Source: MED-G105 sp039819085
Lineage (GTDB): Bacteria > Pseudomonadota > Alphaproteobacteria > Caulobacterales > Parvularculaceae
NCBI GenBank assembly: GCA_039819085.1
Contig: JBCBSQ010000003.1
Coordinates: forward strand, 62,001-126,000
Direction: 5' to 3'
Length of the DNA stretch: 64,000 bases
Shown: piece after piece, positions 25,112-34,420 of the stretch
How positions within the stretch are numbered: the stretch's first letter is position 1
Layout of the letters: each line of letters begins with the position of its first letter
Made by a program: the position numbers and the translations under genes
The notes under the pieces: generated by a model
Told to the model about the DNA's origin: nothing
Databases searched by the model: none
Seen by the model: the letters and a program-made list of their open reading frames with translations, nothing else

Positions 25112-26131
25112 TTACGCGGTCAGGTGTCCGCGATTGACGAGCGTTTCGGCGATCTGCACCGCGTTCAGCGCCGCGCCCTTGCGCAGATTGTCCGAAACGC
25201 ACCAGAAGGCGAGGCCGTTCTCCACGGTCGGATCGCTTCGTATTCGGCTGACGAAGGTCGCGAATTCGCCGACGCATTCGACGGGCGTGACATATCCGCC
25301 GTCCTCGAGCTTGTCGACGACCATAAGTCCCGGCGATTCCCGCAACAGCTCGCGCGCTTCATCCGCTTCGAGGGGCTCTTCGAGCTCCACCGAAACCGCT
25401 TCGGCGTGGCCGACGAAAGTCGGCACCCGGACGCATGTGGCGAAGAGCTTGATCTTTGGATCGAGTATCTTCTTCGTCTCCGCCGTCATCTTCCACTCTT
25501 CTTTCGTCGCGCCGTCCTCCATGAAGACGTCGATGTGGGGGATGACGTTGAAGGCGATCTGCTTGGTGAATTGCGTCGGGTTCGGCGTATCGTTGACGAA
25601 AATCCCCTTTGTCTGGGTGAAGAGTTCGTCCATGGCGTCGCGGCCCGCGCCTGACGTCGACTGGTAGGTCGAGACGACGACGCGGCGGATCCTGGCGCGC
25701 TCGTGGAGGGGCTTCAGCGCGACGACGAGCTGAGCGGTGGAGCAGTTCGGATTGGCGATGATGTTCCGCGCCTTGTAGCCGTCGACAGCCGCCGCGTTGA
25801 CCTCCGGCACGACGAGTGGCACGTTCATTTCCATACGGAAGAGAGAGGAATTGTCGATGACGACCGCGCCGGCCGCTGCGGCCTTCGGCGCCCATTCCTT
25901 CGCCACTGAAGAGCCCGCGGCGAACAGCGCGATGTCGACGCTTGAGAAATCAAACTGCTCCAGGTCTTCGCATTTGAGGTCCTGATCGCCGAACGACACC
26001 TCGCGCCCAATGGAATTGCGCGACGCGAGGGCGACGACCTTTTCGGTCGGGAACAGCCGCTCGGCGAGGATGGTCAGAATTTCCTGGCCGACGACGCCTG
26101 TGGCGCCGACGACTGCGACATTGAACGCCAT
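25112..26131 (-). CDS. asd: Aspartate-semialdehyde dehydrogenase
   Basis: A 339-residue enzyme that reduces aspartyl phosphate to aspartate semialdehyde with NADPH, the branch point to lysine/diaminopimelate, threonine and methionine. It shows the N-terminal Rossmann motif VVGATGVVGQE, the catalytic Cys130 in ANPNCSTAQL, and His242 in PTFVGHAEAV. It starts 54 bases after secA. The preceding enzyme of the pathway, aspartate kinase (lysC), is encoded 15 kb away in this window. Confidence 0.97.
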   Translation of the reverse strand: MAFNVAVVGATGVVGQEILTILAERLFPTEKVVALASRNSIGREVSFGDQDLKCEDLEQFDFSSVDIALFAAGSSVAKEWAPKAAAAGAVVIDNSSLFRMEMNVPLVVPEVNAAAVDGYKARNIIANPNCSTAQLVVALKPLHERARIRRVVVSTYQSTSGAGRDAMDELFTQTKGIFVNDTPNPTQFTKQIAFNVIPHIDVFMEDGATKEEWKMTAETKKILDPKIKLFATCVRVPTFVGHAEAVSVELEEPLEADEARELLRESPGLMVVDKLEDGGYVTPVECVGEFATFVSRIRSDPTVENGLAFWCVSDNLRKGAALNAVQIAETLVNRGHLTA

Positions 26132-26185
26132 GATCTATTCCAATACGAGCGCGGAGGGGACGAGCCTCGTTGCGGTTTATCAGTG

Positions 26186-29080
26186 TCAGGATGTTTTTTC
26201 CACAACGGCGAGCGCGCCGTGGCAGTATTTGTATTTCTTGCCAGAGCCGCAGGGACACGGCGCGTTTCGCGGCGTGATGCCCCAGGTCGAGGGATCGTTG
26301 GGGTCAACGCGCTGCGCCCTGTTGGCCGCCGACATGGAGGCGAGGCCGGCGGCGGGCGCGACCTTGCGCAGGGAGGCGCCGCCCGGCGCTTCGGCCATTT
26401 CGTTCTCGCCGGTCGTCGGATTGACGTGAGTTTCGGTCATTGGCACGTCGCGCGGCTCGGGGATCGCGTCTTCGGCGCGGCGCACCTGCACTTGCATCAG
26501 CATCCGCACGACGTCCCGGCGGAGGCCGTCGAGCAAGCTCTCAAAGAGGGCGAAGGCTTCCGTCTTGAACTCATTGACGGGGTCGCGTTGGGCGTGGCCG
26601 CGCATCCAGACGACCGACCGTAACTGGTCGAGCTGCTGCAGGTGTTCGCGCCAGTTTGTGTCGAGCACGTGCAGAAGGATCGCTTTTTCGAGGCGCCTCA
26701 TGGTGTCCGGCCCGACCTCGGCCGCCTTCGCGGCGGCCGCGTCTTTCGCAGCGGCGGCAAGGCGCTCGGCGATTTCAGTGTCCGCGACGCCTTCCTCAGA
26801 CGCCCAGTCCTTCACAGGGAAGGGGCGGCCGAAGATTTCTTCAGCGTCTTTGGCGAGACCTTCGACGTCCCACTGCTCCGCATACGACTTCGGCGGAATG
26901 TGAGTCGCGACGATATCGTCGATGAGTTCGTCACGCATGTCGGCGATGATGTCGTCGACCTTGTCGGACGACATGAACTCGATGCGCTGTTCGAAGATCG
27001 CCTTGCGCTGATCGTTGACGACGTCGTCGTACTTCAGGACGTTCTTGCGGATGTCGTAATTGCGCTGTTCAACCTTCTTCTGCGCTGTCTCGACGGCCTT
27101 GGTGAACCAGGGATGCTCGATCGATTCATCGGGCTGAATGCCGAAGCGCTTCAGCATCTTCTCCATGCCGTCGCCGAAAATCCGCATAAGGTCGTCTTCG
27201 AGCGACAGATAGAATTTCGTGCCGCCGGGATCGCCCTGGCGCCCTGAGCGGCCGCGCAGCTGATTGTCGATGCGCCGGCTTTCATGACGCTCCGTCGCCA
27301 ACACATAGAGCCCGCCGGCGTCGAGAACGGCTTTTTTCTGGTCAGCGATCTTCGCTTCGATCTCTTCGCGCTTCTTCGCGATCGTCTCTTCGGTGTCGTC
27401 TTCGCTGAGCGAGGCCATCAGCGCGCCATCGACCGAACCGCCGAGCTGAATGTCGGTGCCGCGGCCGGCCATGTTGGTGGCGATTGTGACGGCGCCTGGC
27501 GCGCCGGCCTCGGCGACAATCTCCGCTTCCTGCTCGTGGAATCGGGCGTTCAGGACATTGTGCGGCACCGGGACTTTCTTGTCGGCGAGGCTGCGCACAT
27601 AGGCCGCGTCGTCAAGCAGGCGCTGCTTTTCGTCCGCATACTTGTCTTTCAGGTCAGCCGCGTGGCCTTCGAGGCGCTTGGAGACGTCGCGCCAGAATTT
27701 CTTGTCGGAGAGGAGGCCGGACAGAAGCTCCGATTTTTCGATCGACACTGTGCCGACGAGCACGGGCTGGCCCTTGCGGTGGCACTCGGCGATCTGCACG
27801 GCGATGGCGCGGTATTTCTCCTCCGCCGTCATATAGAGCTCGTCGTCCATGTCATCGCGCGCGACCGGCCGGTTGGTTGGCATTTCGTAGACGTCGAGCT
27901 TGTAGATGTCGCCGAACTCAGCCTCTTCGGTGAGGGCGGTGCCGGTCATGCCGGCCAGTTTGCCGTAGAGGCGGAAATAGTTCTGGAAGGTGATCGAGGC
28001 GAGGGTCTGGTTTTCCGGCTGGATGTCGACCTTTTCTTTCGCCTCCACGGCCTGATGCAGGCCCTCCGACCAGCGACGCCCGTCCATCATCCGGCCGGTG
28101 AATTCATCAATGATGACGACCTTCCCGCCACGGACGATATAGTCCTTGTCGCGCTGGAATGTCTTGTGAGCTTTCAGCGCCTGATTGACGTGGTGGACGA
28201 CGGAAATGTTCACCGCGTCGTAAAGGCTGTCGCCCTGCAGGAGGCCCGCCTCTTTCAGAAGCTCTTCGATGCGCTCATTGCCCTCTTCGGTAAGCGTGAC
28301 GGAGCGCGCCTTTTCGTCGATCTCGAAGTCGTCGTCGGACAATTGGGGAATGAAGCCGTCGACGGTCTTGTAAAGCTCTGACTTGTCGTCCGTCGGCCCG
28401 GAGATGATCAGCGGGGTCCGCGCTTCGTCGATGAGGATCGAATCGACTTCGTCGACGATGGCGTAGTGATGGCCGCGCTGCACCATCTCCTCAACGGACG
28501 ACTTCATGTTGTCGCGCAGATAGTCGAAGCCGAATTCGTTGTTCGTGCCGTACGTAATGTCGCACGCATACGCCTCGCGCCGCTCCATGTCGGTAAGGCC
28601 ATGGACGATGCAGCCGGTCTTGAGGCCGAGGCGCTCATAGACCCGGCCCATCCACTCCGCGTCGCGGCTGGCCAGATAGTCATTCACGGTGACGACGTGA
28701 ACGCCCTTGCCGGCGAGGGCGTTCAGATAAACCGGCAGGGTGGCGACCAGGGTCTTCCCTTCGCCGGTCTTCATCTCCGCGATGGCGCCCTTGTGGAGCA
28801 CCATCCCGCCGAGGAGTTGCACGTCGTAGTGGCGTTGCCCGAGCGCGCGCTTGGCCGCCTCGCGCACTGTGGCGAAGGCGTCGACCATAAGATCTTCAAG
28901 CGTCTCGCCATCCGCATGGCGTCGCTTTAGCTCTTCCGTGCGTTCGATCAGGTCCGCGTCGCTGAGGCCCGTGAGGCTGTCCTCCAGAGCATTGATCGCC
29001 TCCACGCGCTTCCACATCGGCTTCAGCCGTCGATCCGTGGAGGAGCCGAAGATCTTTTTCGCAAAGCCCATCAACGCCAT
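26186..29080 (-). CDS. secA: Preprotein translocase ATPase
   Basis: A 964-residue motor that drives unfolded preproteins through SecYEG. Walker A is KTGEGKT (Lys104-Thr110), the DEAD-like motif is in IVDEVDSILIDEART, and the second ATPase half has TNMAGRGTDIQL and RGRSGRQGDPG. The C terminus carries the zinc-binding CPCGSGKKYKYCHG that binds SecB or lipids. Starts at 29164, 29080 and 29071 are in frame; 29080 (MALMGFAKKIFG) or 29071 fit the family, and the extra 28 residues upstream do not resemble SecA. Confidence 0.98.
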   Translation of the reverse strand: MALMGFAKKIFGSSTDRRLKPMWKRVEAINALEDSLTGLSDADLIERTEELKRRHADGETLEDLMVDAFATVREAAKRALGQRHYDVQLLGGMVLHKGAIAEMKTGEGKTLVATLPVYLNALAGKGVHVVTVNDYLASRDAEWMGRVYERLGLKTGCIVHGLTDMERREAYACDITYGTNNEFGFDYLRDNMKSSVEEMVQRGHHYAIVDEVDSILIDEARTPLIISGPTDDKSELYKTVDGFIPQLSDDDFEIDEKARSVTLTEEGNERIEELLKEAGLLQGDSLYDAVNISVVHHVNQALKAHKTFQRDKDYIVRGGKVVIIDEFTGRMMDGRRWSEGLHQAVEAKEKVDIQPENQTLASITFQNYFRLYGKLAGMTGTALTEEAEFGDIYKLDVYEMPTNRPVARDDMDDELYMTAEEKYRAIAVQIAECHRKGQPVLVGTVSIEKSELLSGLLSDKKFWRDVSKRLEGHAADLKDKYADEKQRLLDDAAYVRSLADKKVPVPHNVLNARFHEQEAEIVAEAGAPGAVTIATNMAGRGTDIQLGGSVDGALMASLSEDDTEETIAKKREEIEAKIADQKKAVLDAGGLYVLATERHESRRIDNQLRGRSGRQGDPGGTKFYLSLEDDLMRIFGDGMEKMLKRFGIQPDESIEHPWFTKAVETAQKKVEQRNYDIRKNVLKYDDVVNDQRKAIFEQRIEFMSSDKVDDIIADMRDELIDDIVATHIPPKSYAEQWDVEGLAKDAEEIFGRPFPVKDWASEEGVADTEIAERLAAAAKDAAAAKAAEVGPDTMRRLEKAILLHVLDTNWREHLQQLDQLRSVVWMRGHAQRDPVNEFKTEAFALFESLLDGLRRDVVRMLMQVQVRRAEDAIPEPRDVPMTETHVNPTTGENEMAEAPGGASLRKVAPAAGLASMSAANRAQRVDPNDPSTWGITPRNAPCPCGSGKKYKYCHGALAVVEKTS

Positions 29081-29512
29081 GAAACCCGGTCCATCCTTTG
29101 AAACTGTCGCCAGAAAGCGAACGCCTGGGCTAACGGAGCGCCGAAGCCCGGTTCGGCGCAACAAGCCCTCGCGACGCTTCGACGATTGAGCAGCGCCGTC
29201 TTCGCCGACCGAGATAACTCCGGATGCGCGAAGGCGCCAGCCCGCTAACGTCGCCAGTCAGGAAACGGAGACGACCGCCGCTCAAGCCCCCGCCTTACCG
29301 AGGCGCGTCGGTCTCCTCAGCGGTTGGGAGATAGTAAGGGGCCCGTGGCGAGTCAACGAACCGCTCCGTCGCTCGCGCATGGCCTCGCGAAACGGGCTAG
29401 ATTGGCCAGGCGATAGACGTATTGGTGGTCGAAAACCGATCAATTCCTGCGAAACTAGTCTTTTGTCAGGAAAAACCGACGAAAAAGCCCGTGGAGGAGC
29501 GCGAAGGGCGCC
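29081..29512. other. Intergenic region between secA and the parvulin gene (divergent)
   Basis: About 430 bases separate two divergent genes. I see no convincing short gene, RNA or long repeat. It must hold the promoters of both genes, but I cannot place the boxes. Confidence 0.5.
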
Positions 29513-31156
29513 GTGACGAGCGAAGACGAAACGCCAGACGGCCAGAGCGCGCGCGGAAGCCAGGACGCCGCGCGCACCGGCTCTGGTCTCGCCGACGGCG
29601 CCGCCGGCTCAGCGGCGGCGGCGGTCGCGGCGCTGCGTGACAAAGCGCGGCGTGGCGACGAGGCGGCCGCGCCGACCGGAAGACGCATCGTCGCTCCTTC
29701 GCCGCCAACCCACGCCCCGCAAGCCTCAGCGTCTTTCGCAGACGCGGAGGAACGGGCCGCCCAAGACCGCCTGGCGGAGCCGAAGACGAAAAAGACGCGC
29801 CGCTCCCGTCGGCGATCTCGGCCCCGGTTCGGCGCATTGAGGCTCAAATGGCCGCAGGTGACCGCGCGCTTGCCAGCCGCTGAGCCCGCCGCGCCGGGCT
29901 CTCCAGTCGCAACGCCGGATGGCGGCACGTTCCGGCGCGGCGCGGTCGGCGCGCCGCTGGCGCTCATGTCGCGAGCGACAAAACGGGGCGCGCGCTTGTT
30001 GTGGCGGGTCGTTTCAGCGGTCTGGTCATTTTTTGGCGAACTCGACGCGGCCCTGTGGCGCGGCTTCAAGATTGGCGCGCAGGCGATCTGGTCCGTCGCG
30101 TCGGCGAGCGTCGGCTTTCTCGCGCTCAGTATCGCGGACCTCATTCGGTGGCTGCCTGGCCCGGCGGGGCGCGCCTACACCGCCGGCGCAGGCGCGGCGG
30201 CGGTTATTGCAAGCCTGTGGATTATGGACGAGCTGCGAAACGCCGCGTCGGAAACAGGCGATCCGCAGCTCATCGTGTTGCCGCCGGAAGAAGCGGGCAA
30301 TCCGATTGTCGCCCGCGTAGCCGGACGCTTTATCCGCCTCAGCGACGTTCAGGCGTCATTCGCGGCGGCGGAGTTTATTTCGGATGGGGAAAACCTGACG
30401 GCGCGGGAGGCTTTTGACAGAGGCCTTGTGCGGTCGTTCGTCGAACAGCGTCTGCTCGCCCGCGCCGGTCACGAGGCGGGGCTTGGCCGCGATCCGGAAA
30501 TCTCCACGCGTCTGGCGCTGGCGCGCGAACGTGTGCTTGCGTCAGCCTTTATGGCGTCGAGGATCGATGCCGCGACGTCCCCTGAGCAGGTCCGCCGATT
30601 GTATGAAACGCAGTCAGATCTCGTTCGTCTCGGCGATGAGGTGCGCGCGCGCCACATTGTGGTGGAGACGGAGGCGGAGGCGAACTGGGTGATTGAGCAA
30701 CTGCGGCAAGGCGTCGATTTCGCGTTGCTTGCGCGTGACTTCTCGATTGACCCATCGACGAAAGCAAATGGCGGGGACATTGGCTATTTCACGCGGCAAA
30801 TGATGACGCCGACGCTTGCGAAGGCCGCCTTCACCACTGGCGTCGGCGATGTGGCGCCGCCCTTTTTCAGTCAGCATGGCTGGCATGTCCTGGAAGTGAT
30901 GGATCGGCGTCCGGCGCCGACCGTCCGTTTCGAAACGGTGGCGGACAGCATCGCCGCGTTTTTGGCGGATCAGGCGGTCGATAACGCCCTGCGAGAGATC
31001 GTTGATGCGGCGGACGTCATCTATTTCGAGCCACCTGAAGCCGATGCGGAAGCCGCCGCCGCGCTCGCCACTGGCGCCCTGACGCCCGTCGAGGCGTCGC
31101 AGGCCGAGCCGGCGCGCCGCGTTGACGACGATCCAGATGAAACGGAAGAGTTGTGA
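29513..31156 (+). CDS. Membrane-anchored parvulin-type peptidyl-prolyl isomerase
   Basis: A 547-residue protein. Residues 1-160 are polar, rich in Ala/Arg/Pro and probably disordered, with a very basic patch at 91-105. Hydrophobic helices follow at about 160-175 and 222-240, the latter likely the membrane anchor. A SurA/PpiD-like helical domain (265-370) and one parvulin domain (376-465: RARHIVVETEAEA, GGDIGYFTRQMM, SQHGWHVLEV) complete it. It should help fold exported proteins in the periplasm, fitting its place divergent from secA. The start is GTG with GAAGGG just upstream. It shares GTGA with mutT. Confidence 0.87.
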   Translation: MTSEDETPDGQSARGSQDAARTGSGLADGAAGSAAAAVAALRDKARRGDEAAAPTGRRIVAPSPPTHAPQASASFADAEERAAQDRLAEPKTKKTRRSRRRSRPRFGALRLKWPQVTARLPAAEPAAPGSPVATPDGGTFRRGAVGAPLALMSRATKRGARLLWRVVSAVWSFFGELDAALWRGFKIGAQAIWSVASASVGFLALSIADLIRWLPGPAGRAYTAGAGAAAVIASLWIMDELRNAASETGDPQLIVLPPEEAGNPIVARVAGRFIRLSDVQASFAAAEFISDGENLTAREAFDRGLVRSFVEQRLLARAGHEAGLGRDPEISTRLALARERVLASAFMASRIDAATSPEQVRRLYETQSDLVRLGDEVRARHIVVETEAEANWVIEQLRQGVDFALLARDFSIDPSTKANGGDIGYFTRQMMTPTLAKAAFTTGVGDVAPPFFSQHGWHVLEVMDRRPAPTVRFETVADSIAAFLADQAVDNALREIVDAADVIYFEPPEADAEAAAALATGALTPVEASQAEPARRVDDDPDETEEL

Positions 31157-31554
31157 CCGAGTTGCTGTTGGTCGCTGCGTGCGCGCTGGTGGACGGCGAT
31201 GGCCGCGTTTTGTTGGCGCAGCGGCCGGCGGGGAAACAACACGCGCATCTCTGGGAGTTTCCCGGCGGCAAGCTGGAGCCGGGCGAGACGCCGGAGGCGG
31301 CGTTGACGCGCGAACTCGATGAAGAACTCGACATTAACGTTACCGCTTCGTGTCTTGCGCCGATTGCATTTGCGTCAGAACCGTCAGGGGCCGTTCACCT
31401 CCTTATGCCACTTTTCATTTGCAGAAAGTGGAACGGGACCCCCCGGCCGGTCGAAGCGGCGGCGCTGAAATGGGCGCGGCCCGACAGGCTGCTTGAGTTC
31501 GACCTTGCGCCCGCCGATCGCCCGCTCGCGGCGCACTTAAGAGACCTTCTTTGA
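31153..31554 (+). CDS. mutT: MutT-type nucleoside triphosphate pyrophosphohydrolase
   Basis: A 133-residue Nudix hydrolase. The Nudix box is intact: GGKLEPGETPEAALTREL followed by DEELDI. The flanks (AQRPAGKQHAHLWEFPGGK) match 8-oxo-dGTP diphosphatase, which removes oxidised guanine nucleotides. The GTG start is inside the stop of the parvulin gene (GTGA), so translation is coupled. In many alphaproteobacteria argJ lies between these two genes; here it is absent. Confidence 0.93.
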   Translation: MTELLLVAACALVDGDGRVLLAQRPAGKQHAHLWEFPGGKLEPGETPEAALTRELDEELDINVTASCLAPIAFASEPSGAVHLLMPLFICRKWNGTPRPVEAAALKWARPDRLLEFDLAPADRPLAAHLRDLL

Positions 31555-31556
31555 TC

Positions 31557-31766
31557 ATGCCTTTTTGGCGACACTCCGGTCACTTCCTGAAGCTCGTCCA
31601 ATCGGCGTGCGGCAGCGCAGCGCGTGATTGCAAAGGCTCAACGGCGATTGAGTATTCGTTAATCGTCGCACTGATCTTTCTCGTCGTTGTCGTCAGCATT
31701 CGAAACTTTGCCGACGAGAGCGGCCGGATTTTCGACGACGTCTCCTCGGCGCTCATTGAGGGCTAG
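31557..31766 (+). CDS. Flp/Fap-type IVb pilin
   Basis: A 69-residue protein. The conserved pilin stretch DCKGSTAIEYSLIVAL has Gly before the cleavage site, Glu at position 5 of the mature part and Tyr after it, as required by Flp prepilin peptidases, followed by a hydrophobic helix. It differs from main Flp pilins in a longer, basic leader (about 28 residues). It stands two bases after the mutT stop and away from any visible tad secretion genes. Its stop overlaps the next gene's stop by four bases (CTAG). Confidence 0.85.
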   Translation: MPFWRHSGHFLKLVQSACGSAARDCKGSTAIEYSLIVALIFLVVVVSIRNFADESGRIFDDVSSALIEG

Positions 31767-32638
31767 CGGTCCGATCCCCTAGGCCCCGTTCCGAAGTCTT
31801 TCAGAACCGCCCCTGCGAGAGACGCTTTGGCGCTGCCGGGGCGCAAAGGCTTTTGCTGGCTCGGGGCCGGGGCCCAGCCCGTAAGCGTGATAACGTCGAA
31901 GCGCACGGTTCCTCCTCGCTCGGACAATACCGACGCCATCTTCGCGACAGTTTCCCGGCGAAGCGGCGGCGGGCGATCATAGGGCGCGTGCGTCTCGCCA
32001 AGTCCACGCAGATCCGCAAACAAGCGCATTGGATCGCCATAGGTCACGCTGATCTCGTCCACGTCCGCGACCGGCAGGGCAAACCCGGCTCGCTGCAGGG
32101 CGCCGCCGAGATCCTTCACGTGCGCGAACGGCGCGACGCGCGGCGCCGCGCCGCCTTCAACGTCGATCTCCGCGCCATAAAGCGCCGCGCGCAACTCGCT
32201 AAGCGTGTCGCCGCCAAAGAGCGCGCCGATAAAAAGGCCGTCCGGTTTCAGCGCCGCGCGCGCCTGCGCCAACGCGCCGATCAGATCGTTCACGGCGTGC
32301 AGGGACAGGACGCTGACGATGAGATCGAGCGACGTCGGCGCGAGCGCCAGCCATTCCTCGTCCATCGCGGCGCGCGGACCGGATCCCGGCAGACGGCCCA
32401 CAGCCTCATCGAAAGAAGCAGCCCAGCCAACGCCGCATTTTTCGGTCAGCTCATTGGTCAAGTCACCGGCGCCAAGAAAAGCGGCGCGCGGAAAGTCGCG
32501 CGCGGCCGTCTCCAGCCGATCGACGATGTCGGCGATCACGCGGCGGTGGAGAAAATCATGCTCGGGAAACGACCGCGCGGCGCGTTCGCGACGTTTGCGT
32601 CTTAGGGCGCGGTTAAAGACGAGCGGAGGCGACGCCAT
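31763..32638 (-). CDS. SAM-dependent methyltransferase (BioC/NDUFAF5-like)
   Basis: A 291-residue class I methyltransferase-fold protein. FNRALRRKRRERAAR at the start and HDFLHRRVIADIVDRL are typical of the alphaproteobacterial/mitochondrial NDUFAF5 family. The SAM region is degenerate (AAFLGAGDLTNEL), and LDLIVSVLSLHAVNDL and GLFIGALFGGDTLSELR are present. Mitochondrial NDUFAF5 hydroxylates an arginine in complex I subunit NDUFS7; a like role here is possible but inferred. The ATG at 32638 is preferred to a TTG at 32650. The gene is convergent with the Flp pilin. Confidence 0.85.
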   Translation of the reverse strand: MASPPLVFNRALRRKRRERAARSFPEHDFLHRRVIADIVDRLETAARDFPRAAFLGAGDLTNELTEKCGVGWAASFDEAVGRLPGSGPRAAMDEEWLALAPTSLDLIVSVLSLHAVNDLIGALAQARAALKPDGLFIGALFGGDTLSELRAALYGAEIDVEGGAAPRVAPFAHVKDLGGALQRAGFALPVADVDEISVTYGDPMRLFADLRGLGETHAPYDRPPPLRRETVAKMASVLSERGGTVRFDVITLTGWAPAPSQQKPLRPGSAKASLAGAVLKDFGTGPRGSDR

Positions 32639-32793
32639 GACGACGTTCAATACGCCGTGCGCCGTCCCCCTTCAAGATTCAGCGATCAGACGGGCGCCGA
32701 ACGTGAAGTTCCGACGAACGGGGGAGCTTTCCTCGTCCGGGCCTGAGGCTGGAGGCGGCGTCCATGCGCGAAAACCCTTGGCGCGACGTGGCA

Positions 32794-32935
32794 TGTACAA
32801 ATATTCATAAATGAAATAATTAGTCTAACTAAAGGTGAAGAAGTTAAAAACTTTTTTATCGATTAACCATCGACATTTAAATCCTGTTAATCCAGACCAC
32901 GATAATTTGTGCTCGGGCCAGGGGGCGCAAATTGT
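32794..32935 (+). promoter_or_regulatory. AT-rich promoter region of the Tad-like genes with TTAA motifs
   Basis: This stretch is strikingly AT-rich against its surroundings. It holds TTAACCAT (32863-32870) and further TTAA boxes at 32844, 32877 and 32887. TTAACCAT resembles a CtrA half-site of Caulobacter relatives, but no pair has the exact 7-base spacing (10 and 6 are seen). It probably drives the VWA/TadE operon that follows. Confidence 0.5.
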
Positions 32936-34399
32936 ATGGGTTGTAAGATGTATCGGCGTTTCCTTCGATCAAAAGATGGCAACATCGCCATTCTCGCAAG
33001 TCTTGTCATGCTGCCGGCGTTCGCACTGCTTGGCGGCGGATATGACGTCATGCGGGCGACGGCGAGTTCAACAAAACTGCGCGGCGTCCTAGAGGGCGCG
33101 GCGCTAGCGGCGGCGTCGTTAACAAACGCCCGCGACGCTGAAACGGTCATCCAGGAATACATGGAGGCCAACCTGGTCACCGACCCCGAGATCATCGAGG
33201 GCCTTGAAGTCGCGGTCGTCGCCGACGTCGCGCTGAACTCAAAGACAGTGCAGATTACCGCAACGTCCAGCGTCAGCACATCATTCCTAAAGATGGTCGG
33301 CGTTCAGAGCCTGCCCGTGCGCGCGACGACGAAAGCGAACCAGAGCAAGCAGACGGTGGAACTTGCGCTCGTGATGGACATTTCTTCGTCGATGGCGGGG
33401 AACAAGTTGACCGAGCTGAAGTCCGCCGCCGGCGATTTCGTGGAGCAAATCCTCAATGAACGGAACATTGACGAAACCTCAATGAGCCTTATTCCGTTCG
33501 GCGGCACGGTGAACATCGGCCCGCTTTTCGATACCTACGCCGTCTCGGCGGGCTCCGCCATTGTGGACCCGGAGGAGGCGGACTACGCCATCGGAACAAA
33601 CGTGATGAGCGGCGACTTCCGTTTCTCTGACGGCGATCAGTGTATTGAGTACATAGACGCTGATTTCAGCGACGCGCCGCTTCCGACCCTTGATCGGCCG
33701 CAAGTGCCGCACTTCTGGAAGTGGAACAACTTCAATCCCTGGTGTCCGACGAACAAGAGCGCCGTGATGTTCAATACGAACAACAAGGCCGAGTTGATTT
33801 CACATATTGACGGGATGACCCTGTCGGACGGCACCGGCATGGACATCGGCATGATGTGGGGCGCGAAGGCTTTGTCGCCGGACTGGCTTGGCGTCATTGG
33901 CGGCGAGTTCGCCGATCGGCCGCATCCCTACAATGATGAGGCGATGAAGGTGCTCGTCGTGATGACCGACGGTGAAATCACCCAGCAGTTTCGTCCGCGC
34001 GACCCGGAGCCGGGCAACGTCCATAGCAATCGTCCGAAAGAGCTGAATCAGCCGCCGAACGAAAACGTGAAAGGGCAAAACCATTCGGCCTGGCGCAACG
34101 AATACGGCAGGTCCGATAGCGCAAACCAGCAAACGGTCGTGCAGACGGGGAACCTGTCTTCCGAAGCCGACGACGACAACGCGGTGGCGCACTTCAAGCG
34201 TCTTTGCGACGAAGCGCGGATCAACAATGTGATCGTCTACTCGATCGGCTTCCAGATCCGGGAAGGGCAGATGTCGGATGAATTGCTGCAATACTGCGCG
34301 TCGGATCCGAGCAAATACTATCTTGTCGAGGACCTTGATATTCAGTCGGCGTTTGAATCGATCGCGGCTTCCGTGAACTCGCTTCGGATCATCGGCTAG
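32936..34399 (+). CDS. TadG-like pilus-assembly protein with von Willebrand A domain
   Basis: A 487-residue protein. It has an N-terminal pseudopilin-like helix (DGNIAILASLVMLPAFALL), a Tad-type N-terminal domain, then a VWA domain with the MIDAS motif DISSS (Asp148, Ser150, Ser152) and MTDGEIT. The C-terminal part, with FKRLCDEARINNVIVYSIGF, closes the VWA fold. TadG-type proteins sit in the envelope and support Flp pilus biogenesis or adhesion. AGGGGGC at 32920-32926 supports the ATG at 32936; a GTG at 32909 is in frame too. It heads an operon with two TadE-like genes. Confidence 0.87.
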   Translation: MGCKMYRRFLRSKDGNIAILASLVMLPAFALLGGGYDVMRATASSTKLRGVLEGAALAAASLTNARDAETVIQEYMEANLVTDPEIIEGLEVAVVADVALNSKTVQITATSSVSTSFLKMVGVQSLPVRATTKANQSKQTVELALVMDISSSMAGNKLTELKSAAGDFVEQILNERNIDETSMSLIPFGGTVNIGPLFDTYAVSAGSAIVDPEEADYAIGTNVMSGDFRFSDGDQCIEYIDADFSDAPLPTLDRPQVPHFWKWNNFNPWCPTNKSAVMFNTNNKAELISHIDGMTLSDGTGMDIGMMWGAKALSPDWLGVIGGEFADRPHPYNDEAMKVLVVMTDGEITQQFRPRDPEPGNVHSNRPKELNQPPNENVKGQNHSAWRNEYGRSDSANQQTVVQTGNLSSEADDDNAVAHFKRLCDEARINNVIVYSIGFQIREGQMSDELLQYCASDPSKYYLVEDLDIQSAFESIAASVNSLRIIG

Positions 34400-34420
34400 G
34401 CGGGGCGTGGAGGGGACGCG

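Noticed and set aside
27284..28381. 365-codon open frame on the plus strand
   Set aside because: It lies inside secA on the opposite strand; the hydrophobic-looking translation is the mirror of secA codons.
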